From Cucumis sativus (taxonomy: Eukaryota > Streptophyta > Magnoliopsida > Cucurbitales > Cucurbitaceae): 64,000 bases of DNA. Below are positions 23,930-36,760 of this stretch, one piece after another (positions within the stretch are counted from its first letter, which is position 1; every line of letters begins with the position of its first letter). The notes under the pieces were generated by a model that was not told the origin of the DNA, searched no databases, and saw nothing but the letters and a program-made list of their open reading frames with translations. A program made the translations under genes and the position numbers. The stretch is taken from assembly GCF_000004075.3 (NCBI RefSeq), contig NC_026660.2, positions 28,399,498 through 28,463,497 on the forward strand, read 5' to 3'.

Positions 23930-26900
23930 ATGTCTATCACCGAATTTCCTGCCACCGTCGACTGTGTACACATCACTACCGGCTCTGCCGCATCCTCAGC
24001 CTCCTACCCGGAAAACGAACACTGCCAGCTCAATCGCCACCACTCTCAAGGTCATCGTCATCCTTGCGTCTTGTCCAAGCGCAAGTTAGATGACTATGGT
24101 CCTAGTTTCGACGAAGACGACGAGGACGTTCACTTGTTTGACTTAGTTTCTGCTAGGATGAAGAAGGGCGAAACGTGCGCGATGGACTCTTCTTTTGATG
24201 GCCGGCTCGGTGAAGGAACTAGCTCCGACTTTGACCATCGGGGGTTTGATGATTCCTCGACCTCTATGGCGGCAGAAACCTCAACGAAGTCCATTCTCTC
24301 TCCGTACGACTTGCAATTTTTTGTTAGAACCATCTCCGTTGGGAATACTATGGTAATGCTTGCGAATATTAACGATACTGTGATGTCGCTTCATGAACGG
24401 ATTCAAGCGATTACGCGTATACCAGTTTTCGAGCAGAGATTGATATATAGGGGAAGGCAACTCCAGCACGAACAGTCACTCCTCGAATGTTCGATACAGA
24501 ATAATGCGGAGCTTCAATTGGTTGGTCGCATGAGGAGTACGGAGCATCCGAAAGCTTGGCAGATTGTCGACGACATGGTTTCGTTGGTTCTACGACTTTA
24601 TAGAGGTGAATTTGTGTTTTCTGCTTTGGAAATCATTACTACCTTGATAACTGATTTCTTAAATTTGGCTACGGAAGCGGACTCAGATCCCGCAATTAAG
24701 CAACTCCAGGTATTCTTGTCCCTCTCTGCTCCAGCAGCGCTAGTGATGCTTTATTTGTCTCCGATCAAAGGTAATAAAGAGTGTGCCGAAAATTTGATTA
24801 AGCATTTTATGGATTTGCTTCGTCATTCAAGTCCCAAGTCGTTGCACAAGTGTTGTGCGATTATAGTATTAGAATTTTGTAATTTGCTCAGGAGGGATAC
24901 CCCAGAAGATAGTTTATACGTTTTATGTCGCAGTACTCTGGGATCATTGTTGGAAACTGATGGCATTATTCGTGGGATGAGATGCTTAGAAAGTGTTAGA
25001 GGACCCATCAAAACGCCTGAACTTTTTCCTTTTGTTACTGAACTGGCGAATAAATTGTCCATCGACTTATCCTCGAGCATACAGTCTCCCACAAATGCAC
25101 TTGCAGGGCCTTCCGTGACTGATATTCGGGATTTTACAGCATTTTTGCTTCCCTTGCGGAATGTGATTCTAGAGCAACTGAGTTTTCATGGTTCCAAGCT
25201 CGTGCCACTGTATAGGGGAGGTTCTAGAGATCCTTCTTACGGCGAAGAGGGCGAATTTCTTCATAGTATATATATTGGTTTGTTGAAAAAGATGGATATG
25301 TGTCTTCATGGAATGGAAGCCTTCTTGATTGATAAAGGAAAGGGAGACTGTGTAATCCCCTATATTGGATGGTCTCAGTATCTTCCAATTCTAAAAGAAT
25401 TGAATGGCATCTCCCTTCTCTTCGAGGGTCTTGAAGAAGAATTTTGGGCAATCATGAGGTCAAGGAAATCTTCTATTAATGAGCTTGTTATTAGATTTGC
25501 AAAACGAACTGATGATTATCTGTGGATTCTTTGCCACAAGGATATAATGAATTCTGCATCTAGAAGACATCTGTCAATGCTTATGTTTCCTGAACCAACA
25601 GAGGATTACGAGGAACTGCAGGAAATGCTTATTGATAGGTCCCAATTATTGGAAGAATCATTTGAGTACATCACTAATGCAAGTGTTGAGGCTCTACGCC
25701 ATGGACTATTTATGGAATTCAAAAATGAGGAAGCTACAGGTCCTGGTGTCTTGCGAGAGTGGTTTTTGCTGGTCTGCAAGTCTATTTTTAATCCACAAAA
25801 TGCACTTTTTGTTGCATGTCCTAATGATCGAAGAAGGTTCTTTCCCAACCCTGGTGAGCTTACTGGCATATTCCTTTGATAGCAGGTTTTCTTAGATACT
25901 TGTTCTTCTGAATACAAATGAGTAACCAAGAATGCAGAAGTTGCCTAGATATATTTCTTTTATAATACGTTATAGTATTTCTTAGTCATCCACCATAGTG
26001 TTTCCTAGAATGGGGAATGTGCCACTTAGAATGCATTTGGTTTTCATTTTGCATGAATAAATAAGAGATGTTATTTAGTTGTTTTTGCTAGGTAGGCCAT
26101 GTAGAACTTACTTATAAAACTGACATTTTTCAATTATTCACTTAGTTCAATTTTACAGAAAACAATTTAAAAGTTAGCCATGAATCATGATCCACCATTA
26201 AGTATTTTCTTGTCAACTGTGTGCTCGTGCAGGTTTTAATGGCAATCACAGCATCTTCTTTTTTTTCTTTTCAATAATTAATAGCAATTCAAGAGAGCAG
26301 TTGGTTGCAGTCAGCTTGCTTTTTAGCCTTTTGGTCACTGCATACCAACATTTGATCACTGGTTTAGTGTTGATGCTAGATCACTTGGTCAGGTGAAGTG
26401 AGGCAAAACAATGATTTATGGCCGTATTTTATTAGTCTTGGTGGCTGTGGGATCTGAAATCAGATTCTCAGGTTCTGTTCACATAGGAGAAAAGGAAAAA
26501 GGTACAACTAGACGACTGAATGTTTGTCTTGTGTATCTTATTGAGATTCAAGACATTAATCCTCAAACTATATACTTTATGTGAGAAAGTTGTAGGATTT
26601 TAGGTAAAGTGATTGATAATGAACTTGGTTAAAGTTTTTTTTTGGATAAGGAACACAAAAAAAATTCATTCCGTTAGTTCTAAGATCTGCAAACTCAACG
26701 AAATAAGATATCTCCTTCCAATGAAAGTTTCCAAAAGATCAACTTCATTGAAAGGTCTCACTCTACAATGTAATGAGTGAAAGAAGTGTAACTCTGTGAG
26801 TGAGTACTATTCCTTTTTTGGGATTTTGTTGTGGAGTGAAAGTGGCTGGCCACTAGCCCACTTGGAAGAGGAGCTTCTTTTCGTTGAGTGGTAGATTGAC

Positions 26901-29900
26901 CCTCATTCATTTGGTGTTGAGTGGTATCTTTGCCTGTTTTTCTCTCTTCTTAGACCCTTCTGTTTTTAACACTTTAGAGAAGCCTGTGAGAGACTGTATG
27001 GGAATGAGTTGATGAGAGGAGAAGCACATGCTTTTTGAGCTGTGTGGTGATGGGTAGTCAATAAATCTTGGGGAGCTGGAGCTAGGGAACCTAAGGACTC
27101 GCGACAAAAGGCACTTACAATAATCCTTGGAAATACATTTTCCATGAGGTCTCCTCCTTTTTGGATCCAATACATTGTTATGTGAGTAATGAGAAGGAAC
27201 GTACTTCTAGGAGGATAAGTGGTTGACAGGGAGATAGACCCATTGTGACTTCTTAAACAAGATCTGTTCTATAGGTTGTACATCTGTGTGACCGTGTCCT
27301 TGAGTTCTAGGGAGATAGATCCCTTTGCTCTACTTCTCCTCGTTTATTACATTTGTCCTCTATGAAAAGCCATTTTGTGGCTGTTATTTTTATTCCATTA
27401 GGGAGCTCTCACTGTTTATGGTTTGGTTTCCTTTGTCTGTTATCCAATCATTGAATGACAAACATCTAACTCTCTTGTCTTTGATAGGAGAGTTTGTTGA
27501 GCTTAGGTCTTGGAGAAGGGACACTCACTCTTCAAATCCTAATGTCTTTAATAAATAAAATGAGACTAATGCTCAACAGAAATATACTAAGAGTAAAAGG
27601 AGCTAAGATGACCACCCACTAAGCGCTCGCAACAAGCCGAACAAGTGATCAACGTCTAAAGCATTTCCCAAGCTAAAGAGAATTACTTTCAAAGATTACA
27701 TTGTATGGCCATAAACAAAGCAAAAATACAAAAACAGCCATAGAACAAGAACAAAACAGGATAACTTGAGAACATCTTATCCACAAATCAAGCTGCTGGA
27801 TTATCTCTCAACCCCAGACATTGAATCTTCTTTCAAAACTGATTCCTGCAAAAAGTCTTGCAATTACACTTGAAGCTCAAGGATCTTTCAACATGACCAA
27901 CTTCTACAGACTCCCAAAGCTTTTTGATTGGATTGCCATGAAATCCAGGGTTGAGTTTTTGTTGCATCTTTTGTTGGAAAAGTGTTGGAGAGGAATCCTC
28001 TTGATATTTGGTACCTTGTTAGGTTCAATGTTCCTCTCTTGGTGCTAGTGACAAAGGCTTTTTGTAGTTATTTGTTAGATTTCATTTTGTTTGTTTGGAG
28101 CTCAATCTTTTAGTTGTTTTTTTATTTTGGGTTTTTCAGTGGGCTTGATTTTTTTTGTATGCCCTTGTTTTCTTTTGTTTTTTCCCTCATTGAAAGCTTG
28201 GTTTATTTATTTATTTACATATTAAAAATTATAATAATGAAAAGTGAATAAATAATTGCTTTGCTATTTCTGTGGAAATGGATTCAGTGATCTGCTTTGC
28301 CTCCCACCTCTTACCTGTGCCCCTACCACCCCTATTTAACTGCTATGCCATCGGATAGTATCTCTTATTCCCCCACATATTGCAGTTGTCAATTTACTGG
28401 TATAATTGAAGAATATAAAGTTTAGAAGCTATTCTTGGTTAGTAATTATTTTACACTCTATAAGAAATAAAAGTAGTTCTTTTAATACAGCAATATGAAG
28501 TACGTGTGGGAAGTAGTATTTAAAGCTAAAGTAAGTGGGAAGTAGTATTTTTGTTTTCATCTGAGACTTGAGGACAACTCAGTTATGGTGCTGTTTATAA
28601 ATCTTTAGCAATGTAGACATTGGATGCAAGCTATTCTTATCTTTACCTGTGATGATTGCATGTTGCAGCTTCAAAGGTGGACCCCATGCATCTCAATTAT
28701 TTCAATTTTTCTGGCCGAGTTATTGCCCTTGCTTTGATGTATAAAGTGCAAGTTGGTGTTGTCTTTGATCGTGTTTTTTTCTTGCAATTGGCTGGAATGT
28801 GTATCTCCTTAGAAGATATACGAGATGCCGATCCATGCTTGTACAATAGCTGTAAGCAGATTCTTGATATGGACCCTGGGCTTGTTGATTCAGATGCTTT
28901 AGGACTTACGTTTGTTAGTGATTTTGAGGAGCTAGGAACAAGAAAAGTTGTGGATCTTTGCCCTGGAGGCAAAGACATGGTTGTCAACAGTAAGAATCGT
29001 GAGGAATATGTTAAGCTTCTAATAGAGAACCGCTTCATGAAATCTGTCTCTGAGCAGATATCATATTTTGCAAGTGGTTTTACTGATATACTTTCTGGCA
29101 AAAGAACACACAAATGCTTTTTCCAAAGCATAGAGCTTGAAGATCTCGATTGGATGCTATATGGGAGCGAAAGTGCGATCTCTGTTGGGGATTGGAAGGC
29201 ACACACTGAATACAATGGCTACAAAGAAACTGATCCTCAGATATCCTGGTTCTGGAAGGTATACATTTCTAGAATTAATTAGTAGCTTTTTCATCAGTTT
29301 TTTTGCACGGCATGGTTGCTGTCCACCTAGGTCATAACTTCACAATTGGTTGACGTATCACATTTGGTTTTAAGCTTTTGCATTGATTTGTCATTTTTCA
29401 CAACTTTTCATGTAGTAAATGAAACTTTTTATGGATTATTAGAAGAGATTTCATATGCAAGTACATAACCTATATATAAACTGTTGGAAATTCTTCAATG
29501 TATTATATGACGCTTCGAATGGGTCTTGCTAAGTTGTATACAATTTTGGCCTGCCCGAGGTGCATTATATTCGAACTCTCTAACTCACACCTCTGCAATT
29601 TGTTTGTTATTTTACCACATAAATCTTTGTGTCGCATCTGCATCTTTTACGTTTCTTCTTGGTTTTATTTACTTGTAAAAGTGAATTTCCCTACTTTTCA
29701 TTGCAGATTGTGTATGGGATGACACCGGAGCAGAGGAAGAATCTTCTGTTTTTCTGGACCTCGTTGAAATACCTTCCAGTTCAGGGTTTTAGTGGATTGA
29801 CTTCAAAGCTGTACATTTACAAATCCTCATCTCCATATGATCATCTCCCTTCTTCTCATACGTGTTTTTACCGTTTATGCTTCCCTCCTTATCCCTCCAG

Positions 29901-29970
29901 GTCTATCATGAAAAGTCGTCTTCAAATCATCACGCAAGAGCACGTTGGATGTAGCTTTGGTACATGGTAA
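23930..29970 (+). CDS. UPL5: HECT-type E3 ubiquitin ligase, UPL5-like
   Basis: Encodes 925 residues in three exons: 23930-25853, 28669-29258, 29707-29970 (AtUPL5 has about 873). A ubiquitin-like domain lies at about residues 127-203 (LQFFVRTISVGNTMVML to AELQLVGRM), with a middle helical region and a C-terminal HECT domain from about residue 560. Exon 1 ends inside the HECT domain (after FFPNP) and exon 2 resumes with ASKVDPMHLNYFNFSGR. The catalytic Cys is about residue 891, in LPSSHTCFYRL, followed by the usual hydrophobic and acidic tail. HECT ligases form a thioester with ubiquitin before transfer; AtUPL5 is reported to target WRKY53 in leaf senescence. The ATG at 23930 is the first in frame; the codon opening the frame upstream (23897) is TTG. 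All key parts are intact. Confidence 0.94.
25854..28668. other. Long first intron of UPL5 with retroposon debris
   Basis: A 2.8 kb intron interrupting the HECT-coding region. Its donor is CTG|GTGAGC and its acceptor is TGTTGCAG. It contains a LINE 3' fragment (27790-28230). At about 26636-26672 a poly-T run followed by GGATAAGGAACA reads on the minus strand like the A-tailed end of another retroposon. Frames at 26907-27175 and 27325-28048 have no continuous homology and are not genes. Confidence 0.6.
27790..28230 (+). mobile_element. LINE 3'-end fragment
   Basis: The stretch near 28000-28080 (TTTGGTACCTTGTTAGGTTCAATG followed by CTCTTGGTGCTAGTGACAAAGGCTTTTTGTAGTTA, read in short pieces) resembles the last coding region of plant L1-type LINEs. 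It is followed by a T-rich 3' UTR (TTTTTTTTGTATGCCCTTG and CTCATTGAAAGCTTGG) and a TTTA-repeat tail near 28203-28218. Only the 3' part remains, as expected from 5'-truncated insertion. Recognition rests on general resemblance to LINE ends in related plants. Confidence 0.45.
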
Positions 29971-31586
29971 CGTAACACCTTTTGCTTGTTTGTATTGAAT
30001 GGTATATTGTTGTATGCACATATTTTTGTTCTCGCCCTTTGTACAGAATCCACAGATAATGTAATAACTCTTAACTCTTAATTCTATTGCTTAAAGGATT
30101 GAAGGCTTTGAAAATGTAATTACTGCTGTGTTGGGTGTCAAGTTTATTATAGAAGCTGAGTATAGATCCATCCAATCATTGATGTTTATATTTTCTGATT
30201 AGAAGTTTAATTCTTGTGCATTAATGAGTTTTTTTAGGGTTTGAATTTTGGATTTATGACGATTAAACCCCTTTCTTGAAAGCAAATTTCTGGACGTCTT
30301 TGTAACTTGAATGAATTGTTGGGCTAATGAACTGTGGTTGACTTCGGGGGTATACCTTAAATACTATGATCTATGTGTGTCATATAAGCTTCAAACTTAA
30401 TAAATTAGACGAGGTAACCGAACTCTATATCCAAATTTCTGATGAACTTTGAAAAAAATGGTTACGAAAGTTAATTTCCAAATGGGCTATAAGTAGATAT
30501 AACTTTTTCCCTCCTTAAATAAAGGTTTAATACTAAATTTGTAGCGAGTTAAAGATGTCAAATTGTAAGAACTCCAATAATCCTTGAGAAGTATAGCTGA
30601 AAATATGAATGACTAGGGATTAAGATGTGTTAAAATCTGAGATGTTCATATGTTATCTAGTGTCGATGAGGTTTAATCTCAAAATAATTCCAATGTAAAT
30701 AGCTAAGACGCATGGTGAGATATTGAAAAATGAAAATAAGATTTATTAGAATTATGTTTTAGTTTTTCTAATTATTATTTTATTCTAATTTAATAGTCAA
30801 TGTCTAAAATTAGACATTTAAAAGTAGAGTTTGGAAGGGAAGAATGTTATAAATATCAAAAATGATATTTAACCTAATATTTACTATGAACCAAATCCTC
30901 CTCCATCTACTGAGCTAAAAGATTACTTGATTTACAAATCAAATTCTATAAAAAGTAAATTTGGGGAGGAAAAACCCTACATTCTCGATTTTCTAAAATG
31001 ATTACACGTTCAATATAAATTGCTTTCTACATACACTACAAATGGCTTCTTTTTCAATAGTGAAATTATTTTTGGTATAAGGTGGAGATTTTTGTACCGA
31101 GATGAAAATTAATAAATAAAACCTACAATTTAAGTAGGAGCATTAACCTTTTGTTTGGAACCTAAAACACTTATAAAATTATTCCAAATACACCAGAACA
31201 TTAAACCAATCTGAAGTTTATTTAAATTGGTTGTTGAATCAAAGAGGAAACAAACAAAAGAAACAGTTCAAAACACAAAAAGAATTAGTAAAATATGATT
31301 TTTATTCAAAGCTAAGAAACAACATATCCAACCACACAGAATAGTGAATGAAATGACACTTGTGGGTATTGACTTCCATATCCCATATTGGCAAACCTTA
31401 AATCCAACTCTGTGTTTTAAAACTCTTTTGTGACTCAATTTGAGTTGAAGTTTTGCCACTATGAAAATATATAGATAGCCATTTTAACTCCCAACTCTCA
31501 TATGACTTTCCCTCAATCCATAAACCCAAACAACATAAAGAAAAAACTAACTCCCCCAACCAACTGTTCAACATTTTACTCTCTCT
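29971..31586. other. Intergenic stretch between UPL5 and the acidic-protein gene
   Basis: Contains the 3' ends of two convergent transcripts. About 30360-31260 is AT-rich without recognisable features. The frame at 31268-31459 (minus) lies in the probable 3' UTR of the acidic-protein gene and is not supported. Confidence 0.5.
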
Positions 31587-32483
31587 TTATTCCTCTGCTT
31601 TTGGCTTCTCTTCTTCAGCTGGTGCTGCAGCTTCTGAGCTCTCTTCAACGGCATCTTCACTTTTCACTTCCTTAGTCTCTTCTTCTGTTTTCTCCTCAAC
31701 TGCCTCCACTGTTTCCTCCTTGGTCTCTTCCTCCTTCTTTTCGGCCTCGGCCTCGGCCGGTGCTTCGGGTTCCGCTGCAGGCTCTGCCTCCTCTGGCTTG
31801 CTCTCCTTCTCTTCTACAACTTCTTCCTTGGTTTCGACTTCCGGTTCAGTTGCGACGGGTGCCTCCTCCACAGGTTCAGGGGCAGCAGGGGCAGCAGCTT
31901 CCTCCTCCTGTTCTTGAGCTGGGGTTTCTTCAGCCACTGGCTCTTCTACAACTTTCTCCTCAGGTTGGACTGCTGGAGCTGCCTCAGGCTCTGGCAATAC
32001 TACTGGGACTGATTCAACCTACAAAACCCAGATCACACACAATTGATTATTAAATTGGAAGTTGATTTTTAGTAATGATGGGATCCAATGGCAATGACTT
32101 AAAAGGAACACGTTGTGATTGTTCACCAGCTTTATATGATCATTTTCATACGAGAGAATGTTCGTTAATAAATGACCGAAAGCGAAGAAAAATATAATAT
32201 AATATACATGGTCTAACAAGGCCATGAGTTTGTTTTTTCATTTGCTAGTAGAGTACGATCCAATATATTTATATAGATCGAGAGAGAGAGAGAGATCATT
32301 TGAATGCATAAATGAGAAAAATCCCAGCTTGCAAGATCAATCAAATGGAACTCGATCAAACTTAAATAAACATATGTAGGAAATGACTTAAGAGAGAAAG
32401 AGAGAGTTAGAATGAGAGAAGAGAAGCAAAAACAAGACTTTGAAAGAGGTATAAGAAGCTTGAATTACCTCAACAGTGGCCAT
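31587..32483 (-). CDS. Small Glu-rich acidic protein (vacuolar calcium-binding-like)
   Basis: Encodes 148 residues in two exons: 32483-32469, coding only MATVE, and 32018-31587. Almost the whole chain is Glu, Ala, Pro, Val, Lys and Thr, with repeated KEE, EEE and PEAEPAAEPEAPAEA-like runs. It is strongly acidic, with no hydrophobic helix or signal peptide, and should be intrinsically disordered. The MATVEV start and composition recall the Arabidopsis pair At1g12080/At1g62480, described as similar to a radish vacuolar calcium-binding protein; that link is from memory. A TATA box (TATATAAA on the minus strand, 32604-32611) lies about 120 bp upstream of the ATG. The tiny first exon would be missed by frame-only gene finding; within exon 2 there is no ATG before 31997, where the codon is TTG. 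Function is not shown by sequence. Confidence 0.8.
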
Positions 32484-32603
32484 TTGGGAAAAAAGGAAGA
32501 GAGTTTAAAAAGAAAGAAACAAAAAAGATGAGAGTTTAGAGAGAGGAAAGTAAGAAAAATGTGAGAGAAGAAGTTGATTTGTGAGAAGAGGAAGAAGAGA
32601 GGG

Positions 32604-32611
32604 TTTATATA
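32604..32611 (-). promoter_or_regulatory. TATA box of the acidic-protein gene
   Basis: TATATAAA on the minus strand, followed about 120 bp later by the ATG, with a purine/pyrimidine-rich leader between them. Spacing suits a leader of roughly 90 bases. Confidence 0.65.
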
Positions 32612-35600
32612 GGTGTTATGAGGTTGAGGAAAAGAGGTATAGAGCCCATGAGGACTCCAAAGAATCTTTACTAATCTTGCCACCTCATTTAGCTGACATT
32701 TTTGAAAGGACATTTATTTTGTCTACCTCTACTTATTTTTCTTTTAAAACACTCAATAATACATATTTAGTAATTAAATCAAATAATCTTTTTTATTATT
32801 AAATATTTTCGAAAGAATATGATAAATCTAAAATGGGTGAGAAATAAGATGAATAAGATCGTAAAACATCAAAACAAATGAAAAAAAATGAATAAGTTGG
32901 GTATGACAAATTAACATCCATCCAAAGGCAAACGGATTACAAAGTGGTGTTTTAATTATGAAGTAATACTGGATGAGATGAAGGTTTTATTTGTAAGGAA
33001 GAAAGGAAGAAAATGATAATAAATGGTATTTAAAATAGGGTTGATGAATAAAAGGAAAAATGAGAAGAGGTGGGTCATGAACTCATGGGTGTGATTGATG
33101 TGGGTTGCTGACAAGGCAAAATATAGGAAAGAGGAGAACTTAGGCCGGTGGCTGAAGTGGGGACGGAGGGGGCCACCAGATGCGATCTTGACCGTTGAAT
33201 TTAACATCAGAGATGGACCCCATCAAACTGAAGGTTTCTTTGCTGGCGTGGCACATCATTTTGCATTTTGGCTCTTTGGGATTGTAACCGCCCTTTCCTT
33301 TCCTGTGGCCCCCATCTCAATATGCTTTCCAGGTCGGACGCTCGTGACCCTGGCCCCACCCTCCCCTCATTCATTTTGCCACGTCATATCTTACTAATCT
33401 TTTCAATTATATCCCAAAAAGAAAAAACAAATAACACCCTCTTCTCAACCTTTGAAATATCTTATCATACATCATATATAACTATTCATTCTCAATAAAT
33501 AACAAAACTATACAAATAATTTTAAAATATAATGAAATTTTGTAATATTAAATTTTTATCTACCTCCACTGATGTACTAATAATAAAAGTTTATTAATAC
33601 TTATAAATGGATACAATCTATATTTTGTAAAAAAATTGTTGGTTGTTTTTTTAAAATGGTCGAATATAAAGATTAATAGGTAATTCTTTTTAAACTCAAT
33701 TATTGATATAAAGAATTTGGATGGTTTTTTATTTCTAGAAATATTTGTCAATATCTCAATATTTTAATTCTTGTTTTCAACTTTCCTCTTAGATTATTAC
33801 TGCTACTTGTATTGATTTTGGAATAATTATCTACTCTTATGATGTGACTTAATTTTTATCAACTCAAAAGCTTCTAGCAGGATTCACTTGCTTAAATGTA
33901 CATGGATAAGAATACAATCATTATCATTATCAAAAAGTTAGAAAGAATACTTTAGTTATTGGTATATGAACACATTAATTAAAATTTCCTTTTTAGAGTA
34001 GAGTTATATGTATTTATAAGTATGGTATGGTATGATATGTTGCGTCTTAATTGATCATTTATCTACTTAATTTAATTTGATAAATTTGAAAGCTATATAT
34101 AACTAAAGGAAAAAAAAATTAGAAGTTAGCATGAAATTTCTCAAAAATGGAAACCCACTCACTCCTCATTTTAGGGGTTCAAATTCTTAGAACCATTGAA
34201 AAATACAATTTAAAGTTACAAAGTTTTTTTTCTTCTTAGAATTTAACAAAAAAATTAGGTGTTAAATATCAGATCCAATGCAAAGGCATCATTGCCCATC
34301 ACATTTTCTTCATTTGCCATGTTCATCATTTTCTATACTTTTGTATTTATTCACACTTTGTTGTTTATTAAAACAAAAACCACGTCAGTAATTGAAACTT
34401 TATTAATCATGATTCACTTAATTTAAAATTAAAACTATAATAATAATAGAAAAGGATTGGTATAGAGGGTAGAATTGGAGATACAATTAAAGTGTAAAAA
34501 ATGTAAAAGAATTGTGAATTAAGAGAATAAAAAAAGAGGGAGGGAATTAGAGATGTGGATCTCAATACAAATTAGGAATACAATTTGGCTATTTGGAATT
34601 AGGGCAAGTGGTGAACCGGAAATGCGTGCCATCATGCATTGGCCTTCCCCTTCCCCTTCTCCCCTCTTATTATTATTATTATAATACCGAAAAGATTGAT
34701 TTACAGCTGGACGGTGGATGATGTACCTTTCTGCCGGGACCTACTTGAATACTGCCACTTGTTTTCTCCAATAACTATCTGCCACGTGTAGATCTAGATT
34801 CCTCGCATGGTACTACATACTTCTCTGCCTTTTCCTTACTTTTTTATTCTTTTACTAATCAATTACCTAATTTTCTTCTTTCTTCTTAATTCTATCTACT
34901 TTTTAATACTTTTTTTTAAAAAAAATTAAGTTCATTTTCATCTTTTTACAACCATTCACACATCAATAGATTAATTATAAATAAATTGTGTAATGAAACA
35001 AACGTATGTCTATGAATGGAAAATTAAAAAAATGAAATTGTTATTGTCTTGTTGAGGTATTAGTTTTTAAATGTTAATGTGCAATAGTTAATTTCGTGTG
35101 AATTAAAATGTAATTGGAATGGTAAGTAAATGAAAAAGTAAAAAACATCAGGTGAGATGTGTGGACGTGAGTGATGGACAGAGAGTTAAGATGTGAGTGG
35201 TTGTAGGGGATTAGGGTAGCACGTAGGCAGGCATTGATGATGTGGACCATTTGATTCTATCATAATCAACAGTTACCTAAACCTTAATTATTCTCCAAAT
35301 TATGTCATCTCCTGTGCCTATGCTATATTGCTACCATTTCTTATTTTCTTTCCATTTTTTTGCTCCCCCACCCCAACTATTCAATATTCATTCCCCCCCC
35401 CTTCTTACACCTTAGCTTTTTCCCACATTTTTATATTCAATTACGAAATAACAAACACTACTCCAACCAGCCAATTACCTCTTAACACAAATAAAAATTG
35501 AAGTAATTTAATTTCACATTCATATTTTTCTCTCTCTCTCTCTCTTTTGTACTTTGAATCAACATAATTGGTATATTTGAAAGTTACCAAACTGGTTTTA

Positions 35601-35907
35601 TATATTATCTACTAAAAAATGTGTTGTGGATAAAATAATTGAGAAATATAAAATATAAAATTGATGAATACTAATCGGCGGCATGAAAACACGTCAGATG
35701 AGGTTGTCAAAAGCAAAGTCCAACTAGGAAAATATAAAGTTCATTATTTCGTTGTTGCCAACCACTTTTACACATCTGTGTAACTCTCACCTTTATTTAT
35801 TTCTTACAATAATATTTTATTCTTTTAGTTTTCTTAGTTCATCTCCGTTTAATCTCTACGACACCCTTTAAATCAATAAATTTGTTATTATAATTTTAGA
35901 GATTGTC
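32612..35907. other. Intergenic DNA with two GC-richer promoter-like islands
   Basis: About 33100-33390 is clearly more GC-rich than its surroundings and has GGGGCCACC, GACCGTTGA and GCCACGTCA elements. It lies 600-900 bp upstream of the acidic-protein gene. A second island at about 34610-34820 has GCCACGTGTAG and CCTTCCCC repeats but no gene beside it. The 100-codon frame at 33095-33397 spans the first island; its sequence is not protein-like. A (CT)n run lies at about 35529-35544. Confidence 0.5.
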
Positions 35908-36145
35908 ACAAATTTAACAATTAAATTCAAAATAATTAATTATATAGCAACATTTTAAAAAAATTACAAATATAACAAAATTTATCAAATTTTATCCATA
36001 ATATAGTCTATCACTGATAGACCAATTATTGTCTATTATCGATAGATCATACGAGTTTATCAGTGATACAAGTCTATCAGCGATAGTTTTCCTATATTTG
36101 CAATTTTTTTAAAATGTTATATTCTTAATTATTATTCTTGAAAGC
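35908..36145 (+). mobile_element. Foldback MITE, copy 1 (forward)
   Basis: About 240 bp with long inverted ends: TATAGCAACATTTTAAAAAA at the left answers the complement of AATTTTTTTAAAATGTTATA at the right. The centre is packed with short palindromes of the form TCTATCACTGATAGA and CTATCAGCGATAG. The reverse complement of 36524-36760 aligns along its full length. No ORF. Elements of this look are frequent in cucurbit genomes as I remember them. Confidence 0.7.
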
Positions 36146-36523
36146 TCCTTGATATTAATTCAATTAATTGAAACAAAAGTGAGCTAAAATAATAAAATAA
36201 AAGAAAAACGTGAAGCTCTTTTTTGTGAAGTCAGATTTTGGGGTAAAGCCGTTGAATTTTCCTTACCTTTTTCCCTTTACAGACTTCTCCACCATATCAA
36301 TTAATTTATACACACTTTGAGTTGAAACACACAAATCAATTTTAAATAAAAGCTTTAGTCTTTCCATTTTTTAAGTCTTAAATAGGTCCCTCAATATTAT
36401 TTTTATTCAACAAAAAAACTTATACTATTTCGTATTCTCAATTAATACTTTATACTTCAAACACATACTATTATAATTCAATTATCACAATAATCTAAAG
36501 ATAATTGTAATGGATGACTATTT

Positions 36524-36760
36524 CAGAAATAATAATTAAGGATATAGTAATATTTTAAAATGATTGCAAATATAGCAAAACTATCACCGATAGACTTGTA
36601 TCATTGATAAATTCATATGATCTATCGGTGATAGACTAATTTTTATAACATGATCTATCAGTGATAGACTTTATCATTGATAGAATTTGACAAATTTTGC
36701 TATATTTACAATTTTTAAAAAATGCTTAATTATTTTAAATTTAAATGCTAAATTTGTAAG
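36524..36760 (-). mobile_element. Foldback MITE, copy 2 (reverse)
   Basis: Same element as 35908-36145 in opposite orientation, about 380 bp away. It has the AATAATAATTAA end, the GCAAATATAGCAAAACTATC block, palindromes TCTATCGGTGATAGA and TCTATCAGTGATAGA, and the far end TTTAAATTTAAATGCTAAATTTGT. Its internal palindromes differ from copy 1 at several bases, so the two are separate insertions or an old inversion duplication. Confidence 0.7.

Noticed and set aside
23737-24093. 118-codon frame rich in Ser and Arg
   Set aside because: It opens on GTG and overlaps the well-supported UPL5 start in another frame.
29482-29700. TGTTGGAAAT sequence in UPL5 intron 2, considered as a terminal repeat
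   Set aside because: No second copy, primer-binding site or coding remnant was seen.
31720-32053. Ser/Ala- and Leu/Pro-rich plus-strand frames
   Set aside because: They are antisense shadows of the repetitive Glu-rich gene on the minus strand.
33095-33397. 100-codon open frame
   Set aside because: It spans a GC-rich promoter-like island, has overlapping frames in other phases, no protein-like pattern and no splice partners.
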